Assembly (NCBI RefSeq): GCF_002895435.1
Contig: NZ_POYJ01000002.1
Coordinates: 682,001 to 746,000, forward strand
From: Aquimarina sediminis
GTDB lineage: Bacteria; Bacteroidota; Bacteroidia; Flavobacteriales; Flavobacteriaceae
DNA length: 64,000 nucleotides
Direction of reading: 5' to 3'
In this document: piece after piece, positions 44,299 through 54,669 of the stretch
Layout of the letters: each line of letters starts with the position of its first letter
How positions within the stretch are numbered: the stretch's first letter is position 1
Position numbers and translations under genes: made by a program
Notes under the pieces: generated by a model
What the model saw: only the letters and a program-made list of their open reading frames with translations
Databases searched by the model: none
Told to the model about the DNA's origin: nothing

Positions 44299-45177
44299 TT
44301 AATAATACAATTCATCTGTTCTTAAATTCAGGAATCGTTGTGTGGCAAAAAACGTACTTATCCAAGTGATAAGTACTCCAATTCCAAAAACGCTTGTAAA
44401 TAAAATAGCAAGTAGAATTTTGTCACTCAATAAAGCTAATTCTGGAAAAGTTTTATCAAGATAATATAGTACAACACCAACACCAATGATAGCAACTATT
44501 GCTCCTATCATTCCGAGACGTACACTTTTCCAAACAAAAGGTCTGCGAATAAATTTCTTAGTTGCTCCTACCATTTGCATGGTTTTAATGATAAACCTTT
44601 TAGAGTATACGGACAGGCGGATCGAGCTATTAATAAGTAATACAGCAATAAAAGTGAAAATTCCACTAATTAGCAATACCCAAAAACTAATACGTTTGAT
44701 ATTATCATTTAATAATGAAATCAAAGGTTTGTCATAGATCACTTCATCAACAAAATCTTTTTTGATAATAGATGCATTTATTTCTTCAATTTTAGTTTGA
44801 TCTACAAAATCAGCTTTTAGATATACATCGATAGAATTTTGAAGAGGATTGTATCCAAGAAAATCCATAAAATTCTCCCCTATATCTTTACTATGCTCCT
44901 CAGCAGCCTCTTCTTTAGAAATATAAGTAGTGGATTTAGTGTATTCTGCAAGGGCTAGTGTCTTTTCAAGTTGTTTGATTTCTATATCTTTAGCAGTGTC
45001 TTTTAAATAAATAGTAAGCGCAATTTTTTCTTTAAAATGATCAGCTACTTTTTTAGTGTTTAAAATCAATAAACCTAATAATCCCAATAAAAATAATACC
45101 AATGAGATGCTAATTACTACAGAAAAATAAGAAGAGATTAGTCGTCGTTTTTGGTACTTTTCAAAAGATGAGCTCAT
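44299..45177 (-). CDS. ftsX: Cell division protein FtsX
   Basis: ABC-type permease that with FtsE couples division to cell-wall hydrolysis. The 292 residues carry one N-terminal span (about 17-38, ISLVLFLLGLLGLLIL), a periplasmic domain of about 130 residues (FKEKIALTIYLKDTAKDIEI, YKSTTYISKEEA-like), and three C-terminal spans (about 170, 220 and 260). The RLSVYSKRFIIKTMQMVGATKKFIRRPF loop is typical of FtsX. No ftsE is in the window. It is normally next to DUF3098-uppP-truB, but here 1.4 kb of other genes separates them. Confidence 0.93.
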   Translation of the reverse strand: MSSSFEKYQKRRLISSYFSVVISISLVLFLLGLLGLLILNTKKVADHFKEKIALTIYLKDTAKDIEIKQLEKTLALAEYTKSTTYISKEEAAEEHSKDIGENFMDFLGYNPLQNSIDVYLKADFVDQTKIEEINASIIKKDFVDEVIYDKPLISLLNDNIKRISFWVLLISGIFTFIAVLLINSSIRLSVYSKRFIIKTMQMVGATKKFIRRPFVWKSVRLGMIGAIVAIIGVGVVLYYLDKTFPELALLSDKILLAILFTSVFGIGVLITWISTFFATQRFLNLRTDELYY

Positions 45178-45287
45178 AAATTAATTGATTTGTGCGTAAA
45201 AATAATAAAGAATAGTTAATTAACTTTGATTTACATAGGAATAACGTCTACTTAAAAAGATTCTTATTCATAAAATAGATTTTAAAC

Positions 45288-46211
45288 ATGCATATAGTTA
45301 TTATAGGAGTTGGTGGAGTTGGGGGATATTTTGGAGGAAAAATCTCCAATTCTAATCAAAAAGTAACTCTGATTGCCAGAGGAAAACATCTTGAGGCTAT
45401 TCAAAAAAAAGGGCTACAGGTCAAAAGCATCAATGGGGATTTTATAACACATCCATTTTTGGCAACCGATCGTATTGATATAGTAGAAAAAGCGGATTTG
45501 GTATTAATCTGTACAAAGTCTTGGCAAGTTCCTGAAGCAGCAGAATTGGTTAAACCTATTTTAAAGGAAGATACTATTGTTATTCCATTACAGAATGGAG
45601 CTGATAATGCCGAAAAAGTTAGTACTGTATTAGGTGTAAAACATGTGCTTGGTGGATTGTGCAGGATTTATAGTAAAATAGAAGCTCCGGGTGTTATCTC
45701 ACATTTTGGTCACCAACCTGATGTTGTTTTTGGAGAACTTGATAAAAGTAAAACCAACCGCTTGCAAAAAGTAAAAGAAGTATTTGATCAAGCTGGATTT
45801 AATAATTCCATTTCGGGAGATATCGAAGTGGATATCTGGAGCAAGTTTATGTTTATTACCACGGTTAGTGGGTTGGGAGCACTAACACGAGTTACAATTG
45901 GAGAAATGTACGAAAATAAAGGAACCCGTCACGTTTTAGAGCAAACAGCTACCGAGATATATAAAGTAGGTATAGCAAAAGGTGTTTCGTTGCCAGAAGA
46001 TATTGTAGATCGAATTATGACTTTTATCGGTAAACAACCGTATGAGTCTACAGCTTCTATGCAACGTGATATTATGGAAGGTAGACCATCAGAACTTGAT
46101 AATTTTAATGGTTTTATTGTAAAAGAAGGGATAAAGGCAGAAGTTTTAACTCCTGTAAATACATTTATACATAGCTGCTTACAGCCAATGGAAGCTAAAG
46201 CTAGAATATAA
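45288..46211 (+). CDS. Ketopantoate reductase-like (PanE/ApbA family) oxidoreductase
   Basis: NADP-dependent reductase of 307 residues. The Rossmann motif GVGGVGGYFGGK lies at residues 7-18. Further family features are TLIARGKHLEAI, LVLICTKSWQV, IPLQNGADNAE with the conserved Asn, IEVDIWSKFMFI with the catalytic Lys, and PYESTASMQRDIMEGRPSELD near the C-terminus. It may make pantoate for CoA, but panB and panC are not nearby and family members also act on other 2-keto acids, so no symbol is given. It diverges from ftsX. Confidence 0.88.
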   Translation: MHIVIIGVGGVGGYFGGKISNSNQKVTLIARGKHLEAIQKKGLQVKSINGDFITHPFLATDRIDIVEKADLVLICTKSWQVPEAAELVKPILKEDTIVIPLQNGADNAEKVSTVLGVKHVLGGLCRIYSKIEAPGVISHFGHQPDVVFGELDKSKTNRLQKVKEVFDQAGFNNSISGDIEVDIWSKFMFITTVSGLGALTRVTIGEMYENKGTRHVLEQTATEIYKVGIAKGVSLPEDIVDRIMTFIGKQPYESTASMQRDIMEGRPSELDNFNGFIVKEGIKAEVLTPVNTFIHSCLQPMEAKARI

Positions 46212-46392
46212 TCTTTGTTGATCCTTATTTTGATTTGGAAAAATAATGCCAAATAAGAAGATATAAAGGTATGGATAAGATATAAAGAACTTCTGTAGCA
46301 CTTTGTTAAGCAAAAAAACTAAATGTTTTACTTTTTATGATCATCGCAAACAATTAACTAAGGATGTTGCTTCACTATCCTGAAGGTTTTAG

Positions 46393-46400
46393 TAAATTTG
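46393..46400 (+). promoter_or_regulatory. -7 box for leuS
   Basis: TAAATTTG matches TAnnTTTG, 19 bases before the leuS ATG. Confidence 0.5.
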
Positions 46401-46419
46401 CGATCTTAATTTTAGATTG

Positions 46420-49233
46420 ATGAGTTACGATTTTAATACTATCGAAGAAAAGTGGCAAGCCTATTGGGCTAAAAACGAAACTTTTAAAGCTGATAATGAT
46501 AGCGATAAAGAAAAGTATTATGTGTTGGATATGTTTCCATATCCTTCAGGTGCAGGATTACATGTAGGGCATCCACTAGGATATATCGCTAGTGATATCT
46601 ATGCACGGTATAAACGTCATAAAGGGTTTAATGTATTGCATCCACAAGGGTATGATTCTTTTGGATTACCGGCAGAACAATATGCAATCCAAACTGGGCA
46701 ACACCCAGCGATTACCACCAAAGAAAATATAGCTCGCTATCGAGAGCAATTAGATAAAATCGGATTCTCTTTTGATTGGAGCCGTGAAGTAAGAACCAGT
46801 GATCCTAATTTTTATAAATGGACACAATGGATCTTTATTGAGCTTTTCAACTCATGGTATGATAATGATGCTGACAAGGCTAGATCTATTAAGGACTTAG
46901 AAGCTATTTTTGCTTCAGAAGGAAATGAAAAAGTAAATGCGGTATGTGATGAAGATATAGCCTCATTCACTGCCAAAGAGTGGAATGATTTTTCTTCAAA
47001 AGAAAAACAATCGATTGTATTAAAATATCGATTAACCTATTTGGCAGAGACCGAAGTAAACTGGTGTCCACAATTAGGAACTGTACTGGCTAATGATGAG
47101 ATTGTAAATGGAGTTTCTGAACGTGGCGGGTATCCTGTGATTCGCAAAAAAATGACACAATGGAGTATGCGAATCTCTGCATATGCAGAACGCCTGCTAC
47201 AAGGATTAGAGACTATCGATTGGACAGATTCGTTAAAAGAATCACAGCGTAACTGGATAGGAAAATCTGTTGGTGCCAGTGTTACGTTTAATGTAAAAGA
47301 ACACGATGAAACAATAGAGGTTTTTACAACTCGCCCTGATACTATTTTTGGGGCTACATTTATGACGTTGGCTCCAGAGCATGAATTGGTAGCCAAAATA
47401 ACAACTTCTAACCAAAAAGAGGCTGTTGATGCATATATAGAAGCTACGGCTAAGAGAAGTGAGCGTGAACGTATGGCAGATGTAAAGACCATTAGTGGGG
47501 TATTTACGGGGGCATATGCAGAGCACCCATTTACCAAAGCACCTGTGCCTATCTGGATCGGAGATTATGTATTAGCAGGATATGGTACCGGAGCTGTAAT
47601 GGCTGTGCCGTGTGGAGATCAGCGTGATTACGATTTTGCAAAACATTTTGATATCCAGATAACTAATATTTTTGAAGGCGTAGATATTTCTGAAGAAGCT
47701 TTTGCAGATAAAGAAAAAACGATTATCGCAAATTCTGATTTTCTTAATGGGTTAAACTATAAAAAGGCGACCAAAACTGCCATTTATGAGTTAGAAAAAC
47801 TAGGTCAGGGAGAAGGCAAAATCAATTATAGATTGCGTGATGCAGTATTTAGTCGTCAACGATATTGGGGTGAACCATTTCCAGTATACTATATAGATGG
47901 AATGCCGCAGATGATTAATGTAGAACATCTACCAATAGTATTACCCGAAGTAGAAAAATATTTACCTACAGAGACCGGTGAACCACCATTAGGGCGTGCA
48001 GATGTTTGGGCATGGGATGCCAAAAATAATAAAGTCGTTTCTAATGATTTAATAGATCATACGAATGTCTTTCCTTTAGAATTAAATACGATGCCTGGCT
48101 GGGCGGGGAGCTCTTGGTATCCATTTAGATATATGGATGCAGGTAATGAAGCAGAATTCGCTTCTGCAAAAGTTATGCAATATTGGCAAAATGTAGATTT
48201 ATATATAGGAGGGAATGAGCATGCAACAGGTCATCTATTATATTCTCGTTTCTGGACAAAATTCCTGAAAGACAGAGAGTATTTAACCGTTGATGAGCCT
48301 TTTAAAAAGTTGATCAATCAGGGAATGATTTTAGGAACAAGTGCAATTGTTTATAGAATAACCGGAACTAATAAATATGTTTCTAAAGGAATAAAAGATC
48401 AATTTGAAACAGAAGAACTGCGTGTAGATGTAAGCTTGATTAATAGTTCAGATGAGTTAGATGTAGATGGGTTAAGAAAGTGGCAACCTCAGTATAATGA
48501 TGCAGAGTTTGAATTCGAGGATGGAAAATACATTGTGGGCAGAGAAGTAGAAAAAATGTCTAAACGATGGTTTAATGTCGTGAATCCAGATGATATTTGC
48601 ATTAAATATGGGGCAGATACATTGCGTTTGTATGAAATGTTCCTTGGACCGTTAGAACAAGCTAAGCCTTGGAATACAGCAGGGATTACCGGAGTGCACT
48701 CTTTTCTTAAGAAATTATGGAAATTATATCATAATGGTGAAGTGTTTAATGTAACAGATACAGAACCTAGTAAAGAAGATTTGAAAACATTACATAAAAC
48801 GATCAAAAAGGTAGAAGAAGATATAGAGAACTTTTCGTTTAATACATCGGTAAGTACTTTTATGATTGCGGTAAATGAGTTAACAGCTCAAAAATGTACT
48901 TCAAGAGCTATACTAGAGCCTTTGATAGTGTTAATTTCTCCATATGCGCCACATATTGCAGAAGAATTATGGCAAAGGTTGGGGTATAGTGAATCTGTTT
49001 CTAGAGCGGCTTTTCCTGTGTTTGAGGAGAAGCATTTGGTAGAAAGTACCAAACAATATCCAATTTCATTTAATGGTAAAATGCGTTTTACTATGGAGTT
49101 GGCTTTGGATCTAAGTAAAGATGAGATAGAAGTAGCAGTTATGGCTCATGAAAAAACACAGCAGCAACTTGCTGGTCGAGAACCTAAAAAAGTGATCATA
49201 GTACCTGGTAAAATTGTGAATATAGTAGGGTAA
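46420..49233 (+). CDS. leuS: Leucyl-tRNA synthetase
   Basis: Charges tRNA-Leu. The 937 residues contain the class I HIGH-type motif in [15 protein letters not shown] (about 40-54), the CP1 editing domain (about 220-450, with [18 protein letters not shown] and [20 protein letters not shown]), the [17 protein letters not shown] active-site region, the [14 protein letters not shown] motif (KMSKS equivalent) and the anticodon-binding domain. I start at the ATG at 46420; a TTG one codon upstream is in frame. An inserted stretch near residues 145-190 ([20 protein letters not shown]) precedes editing, a bacterial-Bacteroidota feature. Confidence 0.97.
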   Translation: MSYDFNTIEEKWQAYWAKNETFKADNDSDKEKYYVLDMFPYPSGAGLHVGHPLGYIASDIYARYKRHKGFNVLHPQGYDSFGLPAEQYAIQTGQHPAITTKENIARYREQLDKIGFSFDWSREVRTSDPNFYKWTQWIFIELFNSWYDNDADKARSIKDLEAIFASEGNEKVNAVCDEDIASFTAKEWNDFSSKEKQSIVLKYRLTYLAETEVNWCPQLGTVLANDEIVNGVSERGGYPVIRKKMTQWSMRISAYAERLLQGLETIDWTDSLKESQRNWIGKSVGASVTFNVKEHDETIEVFTTRPDTIFGATFMTLAPEHELVAKITTSNQKEAVDAYIEATAKRSERERMADVKTISGVFTGAYAEHPFTKAPVPIWIGDYVLAGYGTGAVMAVPCGDQRDYDFAKHFDIQITNIFEGVDISEEAFADKEKTIIANSDFLNGLNYKKATKTAIYELEKLGQGEGKINYRLRDAVFSRQRYWGEPFPVYYIDGMPQMINVEHLPIVLPEVEKYLPTETGEPPLGRADVWAWDAKNNKVVSNDLIDHTNVFPLELNTMPGWAGSSWYPFRYMDAGNEAEFASAKVMQYWQNVDLYIGGNEHATGHLLYSRFWTKFLKDREYLTVDEPFKKLINQGMILGTSAIVYRITGTNKYVSKGIKDQFETEELRVDVSLINSSDELDVDGLRKWQPQYNDAEFEFEDGKYIVGREVEKMSKRWFNVVNPDDICIKYGADTLRLYEMFLGPLEQAKPWNTAGITGVHSFLKKLWKLYHNGEVFNVTDTEPSKEDLKTLHKTIKKVEEDIENFSFNTSVSTFMIAVNELTAQKCTSRAILEPLIVLISPYAPHIAEELWQRLGYSESVSRAAFPVFEEKHLVESTKQYPISFNGKMRFTMELALDLSKDEIEVAVMAHEKTQQQLAGREPKKVIIVPGKIVNIVG

Positions 49234-49610
49234 GTTGTTGTAAGTGAGTTTTTTGTATATTGAGGGTAGGTAACGTCTTTCTTATTAAGGTTTCAGAACC
49301 TTTAGTATAAAAAAATGTATTATTTGTTAAATTTACTCTATGATCTTAGAGGTATTTGACGTTATTTTACTACTGTTTTACTGTTTTGATAAAAAAACAT
49401 TCAATTTCTGTAAAAAGAAGAGTGTTGATTTTTAGGGTTTACTATGATTATACTAATAAAAATTTAATAAAAAACTTAATATCGAGTTGATGTTTTATGG
49501 TTTTTGTTAAAAAACAAAAAATCTTCAAATTTGTTAATTCTGTACTTTTAGAGTTTTTTTAATTGTGTATTTTGCGGAAAACATATATTTTCGGCACAAA
49601 AATTATAGAT
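49234..49610. other. 377-base intergenic stretch between leuS and ald
   Basis: Strongly AT-rich. It includes an A/T hairpin (TTTTTGTT with AACAAAAA, about 49500-49518) and TGTATTTTG near 49566, a -7-like box one base short of the consensus. No gene or other element is visible. Confidence 0.45.
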
Positions 49611-50726
49611 ATGGTAATTGGTGTTCCCAAAGAAATCAAAAATAACGAGAACAGAGTAGGTGTTACACCTGCTGGGACTATGGAACTTGTTAGACATGGT
49701 CATACTGTTTTTATACAACAAAATGCTGGTCTTCAAAGTGGCTTTGAAGATGAAGAGTATATCAAATCTGGTGCTAAAATTTTACCAACAATCGAAGAGG
49801 TGTATAGTACTGCCGAAATGATTATTAAAGTAAAAGAACCTATTGAGCCAGAGTATGCATTGATCAAAAAAGATCAATTGGTATTTACCTACTTTCATTT
49901 TGCTTCTGGTGAAGCGCTAACTAATGCGATGATTGCTAGTGGTTCTGTCTGTGTTTCTTATGAAACCGTAGAAGATCCAGATCGTAGCTTACCTCTGTTA
50001 ACACCTATGAGTGAGGTTGCAGGAAGAATGTCGGTTCAGCAAGGAGCTAAGTATTTAGAAAAGCCATTAAAGGGAAGAGGAATTCTTCTGGGTGGTGTTC
50101 CTGGTGTTCCGCCGGCAAAAGTACTGGTGCTTGGAGGTGGTGTTGTAGGTACACAAGCAGCAAAAATGGCAGCAGGAATGGGAGCTAACGTAACTATCTT
50201 GGATATCAGTATGAAGAGATTGCGTTATTTGGATGATGTGATGGCAGCTAACGTGAATACAGAATTCTCTAACGAATATAATATTAGAAAACACATAAAA
50301 GATTCTGATTTAATTATTGGAGGAGTGTTGATTCCAGGTGCCAAAGCTCCAAAATTAATTACCCGAGACATGCTTTCAGAAATGCGTCCGGGTACGGTGC
50401 TAGTTGATGTAGCAGTAGATCAGGGAGGTTGTTTTGAGACAACTAAGCCGACAACACACCAGGACCCGGTATATATTATTGATGATATAGTGCATTATTC
50501 TGTAGCGAATATGCCTGGAGCGGTGCCATATACGTCAACTTTGGCATTAACTAATGTCACTTTGCCATATGCAGTACAATTAGCAAATAAAGGCTGGAAA
50601 AAGGCGTGTGCAGAAAATGAGCCGCTAAAAAAAGGACTGAATGTAATCAACGGAGACGTAGTGTATCCAGCGATATCAGAAGCTTTTGACCTTCCGTTAA
50701 AAGATGTAAATGAATATTTGAATTAA
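49611..50726 (+). CDS. ald: Alanine dehydrogenase
   Basis: NAD-dependent enzyme interconverting alanine and pyruvate plus ammonia. From the ATG at 49611 it has 371 residues and begins MVIGVPKEIKNNENRVGVTP. Key stretches are KVKEPIEPEY (catalytic Lys), VFTYFHFASGEALTNA (catalytic His), the Rossmann loop VLVLGGGVVGTQAA and DVAVDQGGCFETTKPTTHQDP with the Asp of the active site. The upstream frame from 49563 would translate promoter DNA and is rejected. An Lrp-type regulator lies at 52546, a common regulator of ald, though not adjacent. Confidence 0.96.
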   Translation: MVIGVPKEIKNNENRVGVTPAGTMELVRHGHTVFIQQNAGLQSGFEDEEYIKSGAKILPTIEEVYSTAEMIIKVKEPIEPEYALIKKDQLVFTYFHFASGEALTNAMIASGSVCVSYETVEDPDRSLPLLTPMSEVAGRMSVQQGAKYLEKPLKGRGILLGGVPGVPPAKVLVLGGGVVGTQAAKMAAGMGANVTILDISMKRLRYLDDVMAANVNTEFSNEYNIRKHIKDSDLIIGGVLIPGAKAPKLITRDMLSEMRPGTVLVDVAVDQGGCFETTKPTTHQDPVYIIDDIVHYSVANMPGAVPYTSTLALTNVTLPYAVQLANKGWKKACAENEPLKKGLNVINGDVVYPAISEAFDLPLKDVNEYLN

Positions 50727-50760
50727 ACTCGATTTATTGGCTAACTCAAGTTTATTTTAT

Positions 50761-50790
50761 CAAAAACCTCGCTTTGTGGCGAGGTTTTTG
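50761..50790 (+). terminator. Intrinsic terminator after ald
   Basis: CAAAAACCTCGC (50761-50772) pairs perfectly with GCGAGGTTTTTG (50779-50790) around a six-base loop. Confidence 0.85.
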
Positions 50791-50831
50791 TATTTTATAT
50801 CCCAATAAATTAAGATAAAAAGTATATAGTT

Positions 50832-51527
50832 ATGATGGGATATTATGTCATTGCAGGAATCATATTCTTGGTGAGCTCATTTGTAAGTAATAAGTTAAAA
50901 AGTAAATTTAAGAAATACTCTAATATACGCTTGCAAAATGGAATGAGTGGGGCAGAAATTGCAACCAAGATGTTGCAAGATAATGGAATACGTGATGTGC
51001 AAGTGGTTTCGACTCCAGGAATGCTTACAGATCACTATAACCCTGCAAATAAAACAGTAAATTTAAGTGAAGGAGTGTATAATCAACGTAATGCTGCTGC
51101 AGCTGCTGTTGCTGCGCATGAGTGTGGTCATGCAGTGCAACATGCCAGAGCGTATAGTTGGTTAACAATGCGATCTAAGATTGTGCCCGCAGTAGGGGTA
51201 GCAAGTAAGCTTTCTAATTTTGTAATCATGGGAGGTTTGGTGCTTTCTGCATCAGGGATGATCTTCGGAAATACGGTTTTTCTAATAGGGATTATACTGT
51301 TTGCAGTGACTACATTATTCGCTTTTATTACGTTGCCAGTAGAGTATGATGCAAGTAATAGAGCTTTAGCTTGGTTAGAAAACAATAATATGCTTACTGC
51401 TCAAGAACATGCAGGAGCCAAAGATGCTTTAAAATGGGCTGCTCGTACTTATGTGGTTGCTGCTTTAGGGTCTTTAGCAACATTACTTTACTTTATCTCC
51501 ATTTTCATGGGAGGAAGAAGGGACTGA
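50832..51527 (+). CDS. YugP-type neutral zinc metallopeptidase
   Basis: Membrane-embedded protein of 231 residues. An N-terminal span (about 4-20), the zinc-binding HECGH motif in AAHECGHAVQHARA (about 96-109) and two to three C-terminal spans (about 135-180 and 205-222) form the Zn_peptidase_2 (PF04298) layout. DHYNPANKTVNLSEGVY precedes the zinc motif and YDASNRALAWLEN supplies the distant acidic ligand. Substrate unknown. The gene has its own terminator. Confidence 0.92.
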   Translation: MMGYYVIAGIIFLVSSFVSNKLKSKFKKYSNIRLQNGMSGAEIATKMLQDNGIRDVQVVSTPGMLTDHYNPANKTVNLSEGVYNQRNAAAAAVAAHECGHAVQHARAYSWLTMRSKIVPAVGVASKLSNFVIMGGLVLSASGMIFGNTVFLIGIILFAVTTLFAFITLPVEYDASNRALAWLENNNMLTAQEHAGAKDALKWAARTYVVAALGSLATLLYFISIFMGGRRD

Positions 51528-51569
51528 TATATAGTATTGGTTTCCTTTAATCTTTAAAGGGTAAAAAAC

Positions 51570-51605
51570 AAACTGCTTACAATAGACTGTAAGCAGTTTT
51601 TTTAT
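51570..51605 (+). terminator. Intrinsic terminator after the YugP-like gene
   Basis: AAACTGCTTACA (51570-51581) pairs with TGTAAGCAGTTT (51588-51599), then T run. Confidence 0.88.
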
Positions 51606-51773
51606 TTATACAGTTTGTGTAGATGTTAAATGAGGAAAAGACTGTTGTAATTGTAAATTAAAAATATTTATGGGTAATAGATTTAGGGATATGACACTGT
51701 ACTATAAGTAGTTAATTAATGGAGTTAGCCGAAAATCCTTTAAAAAGAGTAGGTTCTTAAAACTTATAGTATT

Positions 51774-52355
51774 ATGAAAAATCTTAAAGCATTTAATCAA
51801 CTAAAGTGTTTTGTTTTAATCCTGTGTATTGGCACGTTTTTAATGACTTCTTGTGAGCAGGATGAGGAGTTGAAACTAGAGAAGCTCGAAGAAATCACCA
51901 CGAAGAAATCTGAAAAAGGAGAAGAAATTAGTGGAGAATGTTATGTCGGAAGGGCTTCTTGCCCAGATAATTTAACCAATAATGGTTGTGATTTTACATC
52001 TGGTAGCGGTAGAGATATGCCTAATCAATATTTGATGGTAGATATGTTAAATAATTGTCGTAGACAGTCTCTTCCTTCCAATTGTAGCTGGTGGTCGAAC
52101 ATAACAGAGACACGTGTCATAAAAGTAGATTTAAACAATTGTTGTTATCCTGCATATGCAATGACAGGTAGATTGAATTCATGGAAAAATGCTGCAGTAG
52201 CCGCTAGACCGAGTTCGGCATATCTAATTACAAATTATGAAAGAATTGGCGGATTTATGGTTACTACTTATGGACCTTATAGAATGTCAATACGAGTTAC
52301 ATATCGTAAAAAAATATGTTCTGCAGTAGCTAATCCGGATGTGGTAAGAGAGTAA
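51774..52355 (+). CDS. Cysteine-rich hypothetical lipoprotein
   Basis: I do not recognise this 193-residue protein. The signal is CFVLILCIGTFLMTS with the lipobox Cys in MTSCEQDE (about residue 27), followed by a charged stretch of about 25 residues (KLEKLEEITTKKSEKGEE). The mature domain has eight further cysteines: GECYVGRASC, NNGCDF, LNNCRRQ, NCSWW, NNCCYPA and KKICSAV. This suggests several disulphides in an extracytoplasmic domain. Tyr, Trp and Arg are also frequent. It stands alone between the protease gene and the Lrp regulator gene. Confidence 0.65.
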   Translation: MKNLKAFNQLKCFVLILCIGTFLMTSCEQDEELKLEKLEEITTKKSEKGEEISGECYVGRASCPDNLTNNGCDFTSGSGRDMPNQYLMVDMLNNCRRQSLPSNCSWWSNITETRVIKVDLNNCCYPAYAMTGRLNSWKNAAVAARPSSAYLITNYERIGGFMVTTYGPYRMSIRVTYRKKICSAVANPDVVRE

Positions 52356-52463
52356 GTTATGGTATAGTTTGTGAGAAGAAGTGGTTACCTAAATCTGTAA
52401 TATGCAATGAAGCTTTGTTGTAAATATTTCATATGCAATAAAGTACAATAAAGAGATGTTGTT

Positions 52464-52500
52464 TTGTAGTAGTTTCGAGCTACAACAGGTTTGCTACTAC
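52464..52500. repeat. Two mutually exclusive hairpins downstream of the Cys-rich lipoprotein gene
   Basis: TTGTAG (52464-52469) pairs with CTACAA (52480-52485), while the overlapping GTAGTAG (52466-52472) pairs with CTACTAC (52494-52500). Both cannot form at once. The DNA lies between convergent genes, so the role may be no more than termination. Confidence 0.4.
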
Positions 52501-52545
52501 ATAATGCGGATTAAAGTGTTTAGCTTTAAAGTAACCACTTTTTAC

Positions 52546-53016
52546 TTATATTTTGATCTGTCTGTCGATTTGTTGATTTAGGGATATAAATGTTTCCGTT
52601 CGGGATACACCTTCTATAGCTTGGATGTTTTTATTCAAAACATTCATTAGGTGTTCATTGTCTTTACATAGTATTTTAATAAAGATAGACCAATTTCCTG
52701 TAGTGTAATGGCATTCGATTACCTCAGGGATGTCTTTTAATTGTTTTACTGCTTTGGGATTGCTTACTGCTTTGTCTAGATGTACTCCTACAAAAGCCAT
52801 TGTTTTGTAGCCTAATACTTTTGGATCAATAATAAACTTAGAGCCGGCAATAAGTCCTGAAGCTTCGAGCTTACGAAGTCTTTGGTGAATTGCAGCACCC
52901 GATATTCCAATTTTTCTGGCAATTTCAAGAATTGGTCTTCGTGCATCCTCCATTAGATTGCGAAGGATTTCTTTGTCAATACCATCAATTTTCAGGTTAT
53001 TATTTGAGCCTTTCAT
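52546..53016 (-). CDS. Lrp/AsnC family transcriptional regulator
   Basis: A 156-residue feast/famine regulator. The winged helix-turn-helix spans about 10-65 (DGIDKEILRNLMEDARRPIL and ISGAAIHQRLRKLEASGLIA), and the RAM ligand-binding domain about 75-150 (GYKTMAFVGVHL, EVIECHYTTGNWSIFIKILC). It probably senses an amino acid as an octamer. It is encoded 145 bases downstream of the saccharopine dehydrogenase-like gene on the same strand and near ald, suggesting control of amino-acid metabolism; targets are not shown by sequence. Confidence 0.93.
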   Translation of the reverse strand: MKGSNNNLKIDGIDKEILRNLMEDARRPILEIARKIGISGAAIHQRLRKLEASGLIAGSKFIIDPKVLGYKTMAFVGVHLDKAVSNPKAVKQLKDIPEVIECHYTTGNWSIFIKILCKDNEHLMNVLNKNIQAIEGVSRTETFISLNQQIDRQIKI

Positions 53017-53161
53017 AGAGTAAAAAATGTCAATTAATAACTAAAAGTACAATTAATGGTTTGAAAATGATAGATAAAATTAAAATTTCGTGATAAATTG
53101 AATTTTTAGATAGTAAAAGACTTATGTTCAACCTGTAATAAGGTGAGTTGAATATTCTTGC

Positions 53162-54532
53162 CTATCCTTTTACTCCGTCAGGATTGTACCCGAGATACTC
53201 GCTTTCTTTTTCATTGAATATAATACCATATTCTTCTAGTTCTTTAAGGATAGGGGTGTATATTTCTTCTTGGATTGGAATCAATACTCCTGTTCCTGTG
53301 ATTTGCTTATTTAGAATTCGTAAGGTTGCCATTGCGACAGGTAAACCTACGGTTCTCGCCATAGCTGTATACTTTTGATCTTCTCCTATGCATACCATTG
53401 TAGCATCTATTTGTTTGTGCTTACCATTAAGTTCGTAGCCGAACTTATGATACATCACGATCATGTCTTTATCTCCTTCGTCAAGAGTCCAGTTATCCAT
53501 TAATATTTTTTGGAGAATTTGTGCAGGAGTGGCGTTAGGGATGCCTACTTTTTTATCCGGATTAAAAAGATCCAGTTCCAGAAGTTTATCCCACATAATA
53601 TCGTCTTGATCGATTTTAAGATAGTGGCGTAGCTTTAATTCCACTGAATCAGAAGGCGAATACGCTAAAAAAGAATTTGTAAAATCCCGATAACTCATAT
53701 GTTCAGAATTCTCAAGAGTATAGTCGTCTGCCGTCATGCCTAACTGTACAAAGGTATTCCAGGCTCTTGAAAAGCCTACTCTTCTTATTGTTCCGCGATA
53801 CAAAGTTAAAATGTTATCTAGTCCATATATGCTTTGGTACTTTAGAGAATTTCGATTGGCATAGGCTTCAAAACGACCGTAGCCTTCGACTTCTAAAAAC
53901 TCTGTTCTTCTAAATAATTTATGATACGGGATATATTTGTATGTTCCTTCTTGTATAAATTCTGCTGCACCACCTTGCCCAGCAATAACTACATTGCGAG
54001 GATTCCAGGTAAATTTGTAATTCCATAAATTAGTGTCACTTTCGGGAGCTACTAATCCTCCTGTAAAAGATTCAAACAAGACTATTTTGCCTCCTTGGTT
54101 TCTAATCTTATCGATAACCTGCATTGCGCTCATGTGATCAATTCCTGGGTCTACTCCTATTTCATTCATAAAAACAAGACCTTTCTCACGAACCTTTTCG
54201 TCAAGCTCCTGCATTTCTGGGCTAACATATGATGCGGTAACCATGCATTTGCCATAGGTAAGGCAATCTTTGGCAACTTCTATATGAAATCGAGCAGGCA
54301 ACATCGATACGACAATATCTGCGTTTTGAATAGCTGCTACCCTAGAGTCTTTGTCAAAAACATCTAATAGTATTGCTTCGGTATTCGAATGACCGTTAGC
54401 TAATATGTTAGCGTTTTCGATAGAGATATCACCAATGGTGATGTGTAAATTCTCTGAAATAGATTTATCCTGAAAATATTTAATTAAAACAGCAGTGGAT
54501 TTACCTGCACCAATAACTAAGATCTTTCGCAT
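53162..54532 (-). CDS. Saccharopine dehydrogenase family protein
   Basis: A 456-residue Rossmann protein. The NAD(P) loop KILVIGAGKSTAVLIKYF lies at the N-terminus. MLPARFHIEVAKDCLTYGKC, YVSPEMQELDEKVREKGLVF, MNEIGVDPGIDHMSAMQVID and FESFTGGLVAPESDTN follow, as in saccharopine reductases and related lysine-pathway enzymes. The C-terminal domain carries MARTVGLPVAMATLRIL. It may act in lysine breakdown (glutamate-semialdehyde forming) or in a related reductase step. The Lrp regulator gene lies just downstream. Confidence 0.88.
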   Translation of the reverse strand: MRKILVIGAGKSTAVLIKYFQDKSISENLHITIGDISIENANILANGHSNTEAILLDVFDKDSRVAAIQNADIVVSMLPARFHIEVAKDCLTYGKCMVTASYVSPEMQELDEKVREKGLVFMNEIGVDPGIDHMSAMQVIDKIRNQGGKIVLFESFTGGLVAPESDTNLWNYKFTWNPRNVVIAGQGGAAEFIQEGTYKYIPYHKLFRRTEFLEVEGYGRFEAYANRNSLKYQSIYGLDNILTLYRGTIRRVGFSRAWNTFVQLGMTADDYTLENSEHMSYRDFTNSFLAYSPSDSVELKLRHYLKIDQDDIMWDKLLELDLFNPDKKVGIPNATPAQILQKILMDNWTLDEGDKDMIVMYHKFGYELNGKHKQIDATMVCIGEDQKYTAMARTVGLPVAMATLRILNKQITGTGVLIPIQEEIYTPILKELEEYGIIFNEKESEYLGYNPDGVKG

Positions 54533-54669
54533 ACCTTGTGATATTTTGATAACTTTGATACGAATGTAATAAATACCTTAAAAAGTAGATCCTTAAATTT
54601 AGTGGATTAATTATATTTTTTTTAAAAATGTGTCTAAGTTTTAAAATTCAATACTTATTATAGTCAATT

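Noticed and set aside
46037..47537. Long minus-strand frames opposite leuS
   Set aside because: Antisense shadows of leuS with no recognisable domains.
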